DNA of 54,520 nucleotides, taken from contig DATLCN010000001.1 of NCBI GenBank assembly GCA_035526335.1, positions 1 through 54,520 of the forward strand, written 5' to 3'. This document shows, piece after piece, positions 1 to 9,041 of the stretch. The position numbers and the translations under genes are program-made. The notes below the pieces were generated by a model, which was given only the letters and a program-made list of their open reading frames with translations, was not told the origin of the DNA and ran no database searches. Each line of letters starts with the position of its first letter. Within the stretch, counting starts at the first letter, position 1. This stretch comes from GCA-2861595 sp035526335 (GTDB lineage: Bacteria; Actinomycetota; Acidimicrobiia; Acidimicrobiales; GCA-2861595).

Positions 1-3000
1 GTCGCCGTCGTAGTCACCGGGAACAGGAACATCTCCTGAGGTGCCCAGGTAGGAGGTGGGCTGGCCCTCGGTGAACCACACCCCGTCCCGGTAGACGGCG
101 TGGTCGGCATCTCGGTCCCCGTCGTAGTCACCGGGAACCGCTATGTCGCCGGTTTGGCCGAGGTAGGCGGTGGTCTGGCCCTCGGCGTACCAGGCGCCGT
201 TTCTGAACACGCTGCGGTCGGTGTCGGAGTCGCCGTCGAAGTCCGCCACCGCCCGCACCACGCCGGCCACATCGGGCACCCCGCACTCGACCTTGCCGAT
301 GTAGAGGTGGCCGATAGCCGTCGGGCCGAGCAGGTACTGATGCGCGGCATAGACGGTGATCGAGCCGTCGGGGTTGTGGACCTGTTCGTTGAACACGTAG
401 CGGAAGTAGTCACCCACGGTTTCGATCTGGCCCTCGTAGGTGGTGTTGGGGCCGGGCTCGGTGGGCAGGGTGATATTGGTCTCGTCGCCCTCCACGTTGG
501 GATCGCCCTCTGAGGTCTGAAGGACGCCCCCGGTGATGGTGGTCGATCCGCTCACACCGGTGCTGGTGGCGCTGCAGGTGGCCGAGATGCCAGCGGCGGT
601 GAGCTTCTCGTTGCCGTTGCGGTTCACGTTGGAGATGGCCGCCGAGGAGCTCACTGACGGGTTCGGCCCCATCGAGCCTTCGGTGCTGACATCCAGTTGG
701 CCCGAGGTGAAGATGTCTGCAGGTCCGTAGACGGCGTCGCCGGTAGCGGCCGTGGCCGTGACCGGAGTGGGCGAGCCGGTCAGCGGAAGCGTCACGGTGG
801 GAACCGGACCACGTTGCTCTGAGGGCCCGCCGAAGAGGCTCACGTTCGACTGGAAGCCATAGGCCCTGCCCGTCAGTCCCTCGGGCGGCTCGACAGTGAT
901 GGACACCGTGGCCCGAGCCGAGTAGTCCCTACCGTCGCTGGCGGTGTAGGTGAAGGTGTCGGCGCCACTGAAGCCGGCGTCCGGGGTGTAGGTGAAGGAG
1001 CCGTCGGGATTGAGGCTGACGGTGCCCCCGGCGGGGTCGCTGGCCTGGCCGGCGACGAGGGGATCGTTGTCCTCGGTGTTGGTGTCGTTGGCCAACACCC
1101 CTGGGGCGGCCACCGACAGCGGCGTGGCGTAGGGAATGGCCGGGTAGGTGTCGGCGACTGCCTCCAGGGCGGCCTTGGGCGGGCGCTTCAGCGCCACCCG
1201 GACCACCTGGGGCGGGTACTCCTGGCCCGTGACCAAATCTGAACTGCCCGTATCGGTGCCGAAGTAGGCATAGTCGCCCGCGGGATCGATCACCGCCGAG
1301 TGCAAGGAATATTTGTCGGAAGCCACCGCTACCGCGTAGGCCCGCTCGAAGGTACGCAGATCGATCTTTATCACGCTCTCCGGCACCCCGCTGATGGAGG
1401 CGGCGGTTCCGAAGTAGGCGAAGTCGCCGGCTGGGTCCATCACCGCGGTTTCGAAACCCTCCTCGTTGCGTTCGAGGGTGATGGCCCCCACCCGCCGGAA
1501 GGCGTTCAGGTCCACCTTGACCACCCGTGCGAGCGTGCAGTTGTTGGCCGCGAAGTAGGCGAAGTCGCCGACGGGATCGATGACAGCGGAGTAGAGCCCG
1601 CTCTCGCAGCTGCCGAGCGTGACCGCACCCACCCGCTGGAAGGTGGCCAGGTCGACTTTGACCACCCGACCCGGGGTCTGGCCCTCGCCCCGTGCACCGA
1701 AGTAGGCGTAGCGGCCGGCCGGGTCCATCAGCGCCGAGTCCGGCCGGGTTTCCCCCGGCTCGAAGGCGAGGGTGCCGGCCCGCTCGAAGGCGACGAGGTC
1801 GACCTTGACCACTCGGCCGACCTGGTCGTAGTCGCCCGTGCCGAAGTAGGCGTAGCGCCCAACGGGGTCGATGACCGCTGACAGGGCGTCGACCTGGTCG
1901 CCCACTTCGAGGGAGATGGCGCCGACTCGCTGGAAGGTATCGAGGTCGACTTTGACCACCGTCGGGCCGTATGAGCAGATTTCCCCGGACGGGTCGCAAA
2001 CGCCGGAGTGGCTGCCGGTGCCGAAGTAGGCGAAGCGCCCGGCGGGGTCGATGACCCCCGCAATGAGCCCGAAGTCGCTCGAGTCCAACGTCAGCGTTCC
2101 CACCCGCTGGAAGGTTCTGAGGTCGAGCTTGACCAACGGTCTCGACCCACTATCGTCGGCGAAATAGGCGTAGCGGCCGGCGGGGTCGATCACCGCCGAC
2201 TGAAGTCTGCCTTGGTCCCCAAGGTTGATGGCCCCGTCGGGATAGACGGTCTTGACTTCGAGGTTCACAGCGTGGGTGGCGGTGCCCGCCTCGGCCAGAA
2301 GAGAGTCGACCGAGGCGGTGACGGTGTAGTCACCGGCGCGGTCGCCGGCGAAGGCGAACGTGGCCCGTCCGAAACGGTCCGTGGTGGCGCTGCCCGAGGA
2401 CGGACTTGCCTGGCCCGTCCACGGCTTGTCCTGACCTGACCAGGCCACCGTGAAGTCAACGGTGGCTCCCAGCACCGGCTTGCCATCGTCGGTGACGGTG
2501 GCGGTGACGCCGATACCGTCGTCGACCTGGCCCCGAGACGGGCCGGCCAGGGCCACGGCCAGTGGCTCCGGTGGGGTGAAGCGCACAGTGTGGCCGGCGG
2601 TGACCGCTTGGCCCCCGTAGACCGCCAAGGCGGTGACGGTGTAGTCGCCTACCTGGGCCGCGGTGAAGGTGAAGGTGGCCCGGCCGTCGGCACCGGTGGA
2701 GGCGCCTCCTCCCGGCGGAGCCGCCGGCGCGGGTCCGGCCACAGTGAAGGTGACGGGAACGTTGGCCGCCGGCGCGCCGTCATTGGTCAGTCTGGCCATC
2801 ACCGTCACGTTCCGCCCGATGGGCGCGGAGGTGGGCCCGCTCAGGCTGAGAAATGGCCCTGCGATGGGAAGGTACTGGGCGTAGTCGACTTTGAAGTTGT
2901 CGTTGCAGGGGGAACTGAAGCACGGCCCGTGAAAGCCGTGGTGGGTGTGGGCGGTGCCCGCCGGGGCCACACCGCTGCCCGGCGTGCCCGCCTCGTTGCC

Positions 3001-3648
3001 CACCACCACGCAGTCCTCGTCGAGGGTCCACTCCGAGCGCCAGTTGACGTCGGCGTCCATTTTTCCGCGGGCGAAGGAGCCTCGGCCTCGGCACGGCACC
3101 TGGTCCCCCACCTCGTTCAGTCTGTAGACCCACGCCGCCCCGGTGAGGCGGTCGACGTCGCCATCGTTGTCGGTGTCCAGGGTCCCCTCGGCGGCGAAGA
3201 TGCGGAATTGGGCCGGCACCGCGGTCCCGGCCGTGGCGGGGCTGCAGCTGGGGTCCCCGGCGCCGTCGGTGCCATGGGTGCCGTAGGGGCCGTGGTAGTA
3301 GGGGCTGGTGTTCTCCACCTCCACGCGCAGGGGGCCATCTGCGTACAGGCGCTGGCCCTCGCCGATCTGTGCCCGATAGACCACCGCCTCGCCCGAGGCG
3401 GTCCGGCCGTGGTAGTCGCCCGCTCCCCGGAGGGCGAATACTGAGCGGGTCACCCGAAAGCAGGGGGCACCCAGGAACTGCTCGTCCTGGACCGCCTCGG
3501 TGCCCTCGAGGTTGCCGGTGCCCGACACCGGCCCAGGGGGCGGTGCGTGATCGGCGGCAGCCGGTACGACCGGCGCCGCCATGGAGGCCAGCATCACCAC
3601 CAGGCCCAGCCAACCCCACCTGCTCTTACGTCGTGTCCTGCTCATCAT
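1..3648 (-). CDS. Large secreted multidomain beta-propeller protein (C-terminus beyond window)
   Basis: Read on the minus strand, one frame stays open from the ATG at 3648 (or 3645) to the window edge: 1216 codons, no stop. An SD-like GGGGACGAGGG precedes the start. Residues 2-32 form a Sec signal peptide (basic RTRRKSR, then a hydrophobic core, cut near PAAADHAPP). Two Ig-like domains lie at about 255-345 and 355-450 (GDYTVTALAVYG, GDYTVTASVD). Residues about 480-800 hold seven repeats of some 50 residues built on DPAGRYAYFGTG followed by VVKVDLxTFQRVG, which suggests a seven-bladed propeller. A cadherin-like/tandem-95 domain follows (about 835-905: PGVLANDTN, YTPDAGFSGADTFTYTASDG), then a choice-of-anchor-like region starting TGRAYGFQSNVSLFGG. 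Last come FG-GAP-like repeats (VPGDYDGD), still running at the edge. Probably a surface or adhesion protein; ligand unknown. Confidence 0.85.
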   Translation of the reverse strand, partial: MMSRTRRKSRWGWLGLVVMLASMAAPVVPAAADHAPPPGPVSGTGNLEGTEAVQDEQFLGAPCFRVTRSVFALRGAGDYHGRTASGEAVVYRAQIGEGQRLYADGPLRVEVENTSPYYHGPYGTHGTDGAGDPSCSPATAGTAVPAQFRIFAAEGTLDTDNDGDVDRLTGAAWVYRLNEVGDQVPCRGRGSFARGKMDADVNWRSEWTLDEDCVVVGNEAGTPGSGVAPAGTAHTHHGFHGPCFSSPCNDNFKVDYAQYLPIAGPFLSLSGPTSAPIGRNVTVMARLTNDGAPAANVPVTFTVAGPAPAAPPGGGASTGADGRATFTFTAAQVGDYTVTALAVYGGQAVTAGHTVRFTPPEPLAVALAGPSRGQVDDGIGVTATVTDDGKPVLGATVDFTVAWSGQDKPWTGQASPSSGSATTDRFGRATFAFAGDRAGDYTVTASVDSLLAEAGTATHAVNLEVKTVYPDGAINLGDQGRLQSAVIDPAGRYAYFADDSGSRPLVKLDLRTFQRVGTLTLDSSDFGLIAGVIDPAGRFAYFGTGSHSGVCDPSGEICSYGPTVVKVDLDTFQRVGAISLEVGDQVDALSAVIDPVGRYAYFGTGDYDQVGRVVKVDLVAFERAGTLAFEPGETRPDSALMDPAGRYAYFGARGEGQTPGRVVKVDLATFQRVGAVTLGSCESGLYSAVIDPVGDFAYFAANNCTLARVVKVDLNAFRRVGAITLERNEEGFETAVMDPAGDFAYFGTAASISGVPESVIKIDLRTFERAYAVAVASDKYSLHSAVIDPAGDYAYFGTDTGSSDLVTGQEYPPQVVRVALKRPPKAALEAVADTYPAIPYATPLSVAAPGVLANDTNTEDNDPLVAGQASDPAGGTVSLNPDGSFTYTPDAGFSGADTFTYTASDGRDYSARATVSITVEPPEGLTGRAYGFQSNVSLFGGPSEQRGPVPTVTLPLTGSPTPVTATAATGDAVYGPADIFTSGQLDVSTEGSMGPNPSVSSSAAISNVNRNGNEKLTAAGISATCSATSTGVSGSTTITGGVLQTSEGDPNVEGDETNITLPTEPGPNTTYEGQIETVGDYFRYVFNEQVHNPDGSITVYAAHQYLLGPTAIGHLYIGKVECGVPDVAGVVRAVADFDGDSDTDRSVFRNGAWYAEGQTTAYLGQTGDIAVPGDYDGDRDADHAVYRDGVWFTEGQPTSYLGTSGDVPVPGDYDGD

Positions 3649-3881
3649 GCCCTCGTCCCCTTCTAAAGCCCGCAGGCTCGCCGTCCTGGTTCGACATCAC
3701 CAGTCTGATCGCTTGGGGCGCGGATTACATCGGTCACTTGACCTATATCCGAGGAAAAAAAACGCTGCTGCTCGCCTTGAAACCGTACGAAAAGGTACGA
3801 AGTGTCGCCGGAGGCCGAAACCGGAGCGCGACTCGTTGCCTGGCGCCGTGAAAGAGGTTCGGGGGAGCGCGGCGCGGCGGC
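3649..3881. other. Non-coding leader between the surface-protein gene and the decayed region
   Basis: No convincing reading frame. It includes an A-rich run near 3754-3762, unusual in this GC-rich window, and a direct repeat of GTACGAA at about 3785-3802. It is the likely promoter/5' UTR of the minus-strand surface-protein gene. I found no riboswitch I could name. Confidence 0.4.
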
Positions 3882-4127
3882 TCAGGCGAAGTCGAGGGTG
3901 ACGCGGTAGCCGAGGCCTTGGAGTTGTTGGGTGAGCCGGTGGCTGCGGACGACCGGCAACGCAACACCAGGTACCTCAGGAGTGCTGCGGTATCGATGTC
4001 AGTTGATGCGGGCGTCCATGCACGCCAGCACCGCGACCTTGCGGGCGGGCGGCATGGGCAGGTCGCCCTTGTCGAACGCGGCGGCGTACGCCTCGCTGTT
4101 CTGTAGCAGCTCGTCGGTGACGCTCAC
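3882..4127 (-). pseudogene. Beta-carbonic anhydrase remnant (N-terminus only) joined to unrelated sequence
   Basis: From GTG at 4127 the minus strand encodes 42 residues beginning VSVTDELLQNSEAYAA and reaching MPPARKVAVLACMDARIN, then TGA at 3999-4001. This matches the N-terminus of beta-class carbonic anhydrases of the mycobacterial Rv1284 type; the CMDAR motif carries the first zinc ligand (Cys) and the Asp/Arg dyad. The His and second Cys ligands and the rest of the enzyme (normally about 160 residues) are absent. The same frame continues after the stop into RSHRLTQQLQGLGYRVTLDF and ends at 3882-3884. That part resembles the C-terminal end of some other protein, possibly a transposase, which I could not identify. 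The enzyme cannot be functional from this copy. Confidence 0.7.
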
Positions 4128-4249
4128 GGCAGACGCCTTCTCTCGGGTTCCCGATACCTACTGATTTGGTCGGGAATTGCAAATCGGGTGATGGGCCAAC
4201 TGGGCAGGTCGTGAAAAGGGGGCCGGGGCACGCCCGCTAGCGTGCGGGG

Positions 4250-6349
4250 ATGAAGCTGTGGCCGGGACAGCCCTACCCGTTGGGCGCCAGCTACGACGGG
4301 ACGGGCACGAACTTCTCCGTGTTCTCGGAGCCGGCCACGCGAGTCGAGCTGTGCCTGTTCGACGACGACGGTGACGAAAGCCGCATGGACATGCCCGAGG
4401 TGACGGCACACTGCTGGCACGGTTACGCACCGAACGTCGGTCCCGGGCAGCGCTATGGCTACCGCGTCCACGGCCCCCATGACCTGGTGTCGGGGCACCG
4501 CTGCAACCCCGCGAAGCTCCTGCTGGACCCCTACGCCAAGGCCGTTGAGGGCCGGGTCGACTGGGACGAGGCTCTGTTCCCGTACCGGTTCTCGGATCCA
4601 GAGACCTCGGTCAACCACCTCGACAGTGCAGCCCACATGCCGAAGGCGGTGGTGACGAATCCATGGTTCGACTGGGACAACGACCGTCATCCCCGCTCCC
4701 CGTATCACGAGGCGATCATCTATGAGGTCCACGTCAAGGGCTTCACCGCCCGTCATCCGGGAATCCCAGAGGAGCTTCGTGGTACCTACGCCGGCTTGGC
4801 CCACCCAGCGTCGGTGGACTACCTGACGATGCTAGGTGTCACCGCCGTCGAGTTGTTGCCGGTGCACCAGTTCATCCACGACGCCCAGCTCGAGGAACGG
4901 GGTCTGTCGAACTATTGGGGTTACAACTCCATCGCCTTCCTGGCCCCCCACAGCGAGTACGCAGCGAACGGCGACCGCGGGCAGCAGGTGCCGGAGTTCA
5001 AGCAGATGGTCAAGACCCTGCACGAGGCGGGCATCGAGGTGTACCTCGACGTGGTGTACAACCACACGGCCGAGGGCAACCACCTGGGTCCGATTCTCTC
5101 GATGAAGGGCATCGACAACGCCGGCTACTACCGGCTGGTGGACGACAACAAGCGCTTCTACTACGACACCACGGGCACCGGTAACAGCCTGGACATGCGC
5201 CACCCGCACGTGTTGCAGCTGATCATGGACAGCCTCCGCTACTGGGTGACCGAGATGCACGTGGACGGCTTCCGGTTCGACCTCGCCGCCACCCTGGCCC
5301 GCCAGTTCCACGAGGTGGACCGCCTCTCGGCCTTCTTCGACCTCATCCAGCAGGATCCGGTGGTGAGCCAGGTGAAGCTGATCGCCGAGCCGTGGGATCT
5401 GGGAGAGGGTGGATACCAGGTCGGCAACTTCCCCCCCCTGTGGTCCGAGTGGAACGGGAAGTACCGCGACGAGGTGCGCGACTTCTGGCGCGGCGAAGAC
5501 CAGACCCTGGCCGAGTTCGCCTACCGCTTCACGGGCAGCTCGGACCTCTACGAATCCAGCGGACGCCGGCCCTACGCCAGCGTCAACTTCGTGACCGCCC
5601 ATGACGGCTTCACCCTCAACGATCTCGTTTCATACAACGAGAAGGACAACGAGGCGAACGGCGAGGACGACACGGACGGCGAGGACCACAACCGCTCCTG
5701 GAACTGCGGCGTCGAGGGCCCGACAGAAGACGCATCCATAAACGAGCTACGGGGCCGGCAACGACGGAACTTCCTAGCCACCCTTCTGTTCTCCCAGGGG
5801 GTCCCGATGATCCTCGGTGGCGATGAGATCGGCCGTACCCAGCACGGGAACAACAACGCCTACTGCCAGGACAACGAGATCTCCTGGCTCGACTGGGAAA
5901 ACCAGGACGGGGCGTTGACAGCTTTCACCAGCCGCCTCATCTCACTGAGGAAGATGCACCCTGTGTTCCGCCGCCGGCGCTTCTTCCAGGGCCGGCCCAT
6001 TCGCGGCGACCAGAGCAGGGACATCGCCTGGTTCCGTCCCGACGGTTCGGAGATGACCGAAGAGGACTGGCAGGAGGGCTTCGCCAAGGCGATCATCGTG
6101 TTCCTGAATGGTGAGGCCATCGAGACGCCGGACTCGCGCGGTGAGCCGATAGTGGGGGAGAGCTTCCTCGTCCTTTTCAACGGCCACCACCAGGCACTCG
6201 ATTTCACCATGCCCGCCCCTGTTTTCGGCGAGCGGTGGGTGAACACGGTCGACACCGCTGACGCCATGCGGGAGGGCGAACAGGCCAAGGCCGGCGAGGA
6301 GCTCACCCTGGAAGGCCGCAGCGTCATGCTTCTACGCCGTGCCGGCTGA
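4250..6349 (+). CDS. glgX: Glycogen debranching enzyme GlgX
   Basis: A 699-residue GH13 isoamylase-type debranching enzyme that hydrolyses alpha-1,6 branches of glycogen, releasing maltooligosaccharides for TreY. An N-terminal CBM48-type domain (residues 8-110, starting YPLGASYDGTGTNFSVFS) precedes the TIM barrel. The four GH13 regions are present: DVVYNH (about 265), GFRFDLAATL with nucleophile Asp near 342, LIAEPWD with acid/base Glu near 380, and FVTAHDGF (about 445). The ATG at 4250 is preceded only by a weak GCGGGG. The end overlaps treY by 11 bp, so the two are translationally coupled. Cytoplasmic; no signal peptide. Length fits the family. Confidence 0.96.
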   Translation: MKLWPGQPYPLGASYDGTGTNFSVFSEPATRVELCLFDDDGDESRMDMPEVTAHCWHGYAPNVGPGQRYGYRVHGPHDLVSGHRCNPAKLLLDPYAKAVEGRVDWDEALFPYRFSDPETSVNHLDSAAHMPKAVVTNPWFDWDNDRHPRSPYHEAIIYEVHVKGFTARHPGIPEELRGTYAGLAHPASVDYLTMLGVTAVELLPVHQFIHDAQLEERGLSNYWGYNSIAFLAPHSEYAANGDRGQQVPEFKQMVKTLHEAGIEVYLDVVYNHTAEGNHLGPILSMKGIDNAGYYRLVDDNKRFYYDTTGTGNSLDMRHPHVLQLIMDSLRYWVTEMHVDGFRFDLAATLARQFHEVDRLSAFFDLIQQDPVVSQVKLIAEPWDLGEGGYQVGNFPPLWSEWNGKYRDEVRDFWRGEDQTLAEFAYRFTGSSDLYESSGRRPYASVNFVTAHDGFTLNDLVSYNEKDNEANGEDDTDGEDHNRSWNCGVEGPTEDASINELRGRQRRNFLATLLFSQGVPMILGGDEIGRTQHGNNNAYCQDNEISWLDWENQDGALTAFTSRLISLRKMHPVFRRRRFFQGRPIRGDQSRDIAWFRPDGSEMTEEDWQEGFAKAIIVFLNGEAIETPDSRGEPIVGESFLVLFNGHHQALDFTMPAPVFGERWVNTVDTADAMREGEQAKAGEELTLEGRSVMLLRRAG

Positions 6350-9041
6350 ACCGTCAGCGCCCGGCGCCACCTACCGAATCCAGCTTCGACCCGACTTCGG
6401 GTTCGACGAGGTCGCCGACGTAGCTCCGTACCTGGCCGACCTCGGGGTCACCCACCTCTACGCCTCGCCTTACCTGCAGGCGGCGCCGGGCAGCACGCAC
6501 GGCTATGACGTGGTCGACCATTCCCAGGTCAACCGCGAGCTGGGTGGCGGTGACGGGCACCGCCGCATGTGCGCAGCCCTGGCCGGTGCCGGCCTCGGCC
6601 AGATCCTGGACATCGTGCCCAACCACATGGCGATCGGGACCCGGGAGAACTCCTGGTGGTGGGACGTCCTCGAGAACGGGCCATCGAGCATGTACGCCTC
6701 CTACTTCGACGTTGACTGGGATCCACCCGAGGCAAAGCTCCGGAACACGGTGCTGCTCCCCATCCTCGGGGATCACTACGGCCGGGTGCTCGAGGCGGGC
6801 GACATCCGCCTGGTGCGGGACGGCGGATCTTTCACAGTGACGTATCACGAGCACGTCGCCCCGGTCACGCCCCGCTCCCTTGACCGCCTACTCGGCGCGG
6901 CGGCCGAGCGGTGCGAGCGTCCTGAACTGGAGTCGCTGGCCAGCGCCTTCGGGCGCCTTCCCATGGCCACGGACACCGATGGTGAGAGCCGCCGCGAACG
7001 TCACCGGGACAAAGAGGTCCTGAGGGCGAGCCTGGAGCGACTGTGCCACGAAGCCGACGACGTGGCCACCGCCATCGACACGCAGGTGGAGGCCGTGAAT
7101 GCCGATCCGCACGCGCTGGATGTCCTGCTGGAGCGTCAGAACTACCGACTGGCTTACTGGAGGACCGCCGGCCGCGAGCTCGACTACCGCCGCTTCTTCG
7201 ACATAAGCACTCTGATCGGCCTGCGGATGGAGGACCCCCAGGTCTTCGAGGACACTCACGCGCTGGTCCTCGGATGGCTCTCTGACGGGCTTCTCGACGG
7301 TGTTCGGATCGACCACCCGGACGGTCTCCGGGATCCCGAGGGTTACCTGCGGCGGCTGGACAGCGCGGGCGGGGGCAGGGCCTGGATCGTTGTGGAGAAG
7401 ATCCTCGAACGAGACGAGGAGCTGCCCTCCACCTGGCCCGTCGCCGGCACAACCGGCTACGACTTCCTCAATCGGGTCGGTGGACTGTTCCTCGACCCCG
7501 CCGGGGCAGGACCGCTGCTGGACCTGTACGGGGACTTCACGGGCGAGCCCACGGCGTTCGCCGATGTGGCCATCGACAAGAAGCATCAGGCACTTTGTGA
7601 GTCGCTGGCCGCCGATCTGGCCCGGCTCGCCGAACTGTTCGTCCAGGTGTGCGAACGCAACCGGCGCTACCGCGACTACACCCGCCACGAGCTGCACGAG
7701 GTGTTGCGGGAGGTGGTGGCCTGCTTCCCCGTGTACCGCAGTTACGTGCGGCCGGAGGACGCGGCCGTCTCGATGGCAGACGTCACTTATGTAGAACAGG
7801 CCGTGGCCGAGGCGAGCCAGCGCCGGCCGGAGCTCGACGGCGAGCTGTTCGGCTTCCTCCAGAGCCTGATTCTCCTGCGGGTGCGCGGCGACCAGCCACC
7901 GGGTTTGCGGGTGTTCAACGCAGAAGCCGAGGCCGAGCTGGTGGCCCGATTCCAGCAGCTCACCAGTCCGGTGACCGCCAAGGGTGTGGAGGACACCGCC
8001 TTCTACACCTACCTGCCTCTGACGGCGCTCAACGAGGTAGGCGGAGACCCGGCCCACTTCGGCACGACGGTCGGGGAGTTTCATTCCGCCTGTGCCGAGA
8101 GCCAGGCGGACTGGCCAACGGGCATGACGACCACGGCCACCCACGACACCAAACGGGGAGAGGATGTCAGGGCCCGGTTGGCCCTGCTTTCTGAGATCCC
8201 GCAGGCGTGGGGAGAGGCGATCGGCCGGTGGTCCACGCACAACCGCCGGCATCGAACTGCTCCACATCTGCCTGATACCAACGCCGAGTACCTGCTTTAC
8301 CAGACCCTCGTCGGTGCCTGGCCGCTGGAAGTCGAGCGAGCGGTCGCGTATCTGGAGAAGGCGTCGCGGGAGGCGAAGGTCCATACGTCCTGGACGAATC
8401 CGGTCCCGGCCTACGACGCCGCCCTGCGTTCATTCATCGAAGCGGTCCTGGCCGACGAGGGGTTCGTCGCTGACCTCGGCCGGTTTGTGGCGCCTCTGAT
8501 CCGGCCGGGCAGGGTCAACTCGCTGGCTCAGACTCTTGTGAAGCTGACCTCGCCGGGAGTTCCCGACACCTACCAGGGGACGGAACTCTGGGACCTCAGC
8601 CTGGTGGACCCCGACAACCGCCGGCCGGTGGATTTCGGGGTACGCCGTGCTCTCCTTGGGGAGAGTGAGCAGGTGACAGCGGGCGAGGCATGGAGGAGGG
8701 CGGACGAAGGGCTGCCGAAGATGATGGTGACAGCGCGGGCTCTCCGCCTGCGCCGGGACCACCCGGAGGTTTTCGGCCCCGCCGGCTCGTACGAGCCCCT
8801 CTCGGTGACCGGCGCCCGGGCGGAGCACGTCGTGGCCTTCGCCCGTGGCGGCACCGCGGTGACCGTTGTCCCCCGGCTGGTGATCGGCCTAGGCGCCGAA
8901 CCGAACTGGCTGGACACCTCCTTCACCCTTCCGGACCGCCCGTGGCGCAACCTCTTCAGCGGCGAGGACCTGAAGGGCGGCGAACAGAAGTTGGCCGACG
9001 TGTTTGACGGCTTCCCGGTGGCCCTGCTGGAGGCGAGGTGA
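6339..9041 (+). CDS. treY: Malto-oligosyltrehalose synthase TreY
   Basis: A 900-residue GH13 intramolecular transglycosylase that turns the reducing-end alpha-1,4 bond of maltooligosaccharides into an alpha,alpha-1,1 (trehalosyl) bond. It starts at GTG 6339 inside the end of glgX; the N-terminus TYRIQLRPDFGF is typical of TreY. GH13 regions seen: DIVPNHMA (about 90), GVRIDHPDGL with the catalytic Asp (about 325), VVEKIL with the Glu (about 350), and TTTATHDTKRGED (about 605). C-terminal GVPDTYQGTELWDLSLVDPDN is a TreY signature. It overlaps treZ by 4 bp (GTGA). It works with GlgX and TreZ to make trehalose from glycogen. Confidence 0.97.
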   Translation: MPAEPSAPGATYRIQLRPDFGFDEVADVAPYLADLGVTHLYASPYLQAAPGSTHGYDVVDHSQVNRELGGGDGHRRMCAALAGAGLGQILDIVPNHMAIGTRENSWWWDVLENGPSSMYASYFDVDWDPPEAKLRNTVLLPILGDHYGRVLEAGDIRLVRDGGSFTVTYHEHVAPVTPRSLDRLLGAAAERCERPELESLASAFGRLPMATDTDGESRRERHRDKEVLRASLERLCHEADDVATAIDTQVEAVNADPHALDVLLERQNYRLAYWRTAGRELDYRRFFDISTLIGLRMEDPQVFEDTHALVLGWLSDGLLDGVRIDHPDGLRDPEGYLRRLDSAGGGRAWIVVEKILERDEELPSTWPVAGTTGYDFLNRVGGLFLDPAGAGPLLDLYGDFTGEPTAFADVAIDKKHQALCESLAADLARLAELFVQVCERNRRYRDYTRHELHEVLREVVACFPVYRSYVRPEDAAVSMADVTYVEQAVAEASQRRPELDGELFGFLQSLILLRVRGDQPPGLRVFNAEAEAELVARFQQLTSPVTAKGVEDTAFYTYLPLTALNEVGGDPAHFGTTVGEFHSACAESQADWPTGMTTTATHDTKRGEDVRARLALLSEIPQAWGEAIGRWSTHNRRHRTAPHLPDTNAEYLLYQTLVGAWPLEVERAVAYLEKASREAKVHTSWTNPVPAYDAALRSFIEAVLADEGFVADLGRFVAPLIRPGRVNSLAQTLVKLTSPGVPDTYQGTELWDLSLVDPDNRRPVDFGVRRALLGESEQVTAGEAWRRADEGLPKMMVTARALRLRRDHPEVFGPAGSYEPLSVTGARAEHVVAFARGGTAVTVVPRLVIGLGAEPNWLDTSFTLPDRPWRNLFSGEDLKGGEQKLADVFDGFPVALLEAR

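Noticed and set aside
929..1999. 356-codon minus-strand Arg/Gly-rich repeat protein
   Set aside because: Out-of-frame reading of the repeats in the large secreted protein.
3649..3800. Possible c-di-GMP (GEMM) riboswitch before the surface-protein gene
   Set aside because: I looked for the conserved core and tetraloop-receptor pattern and could not fit them.
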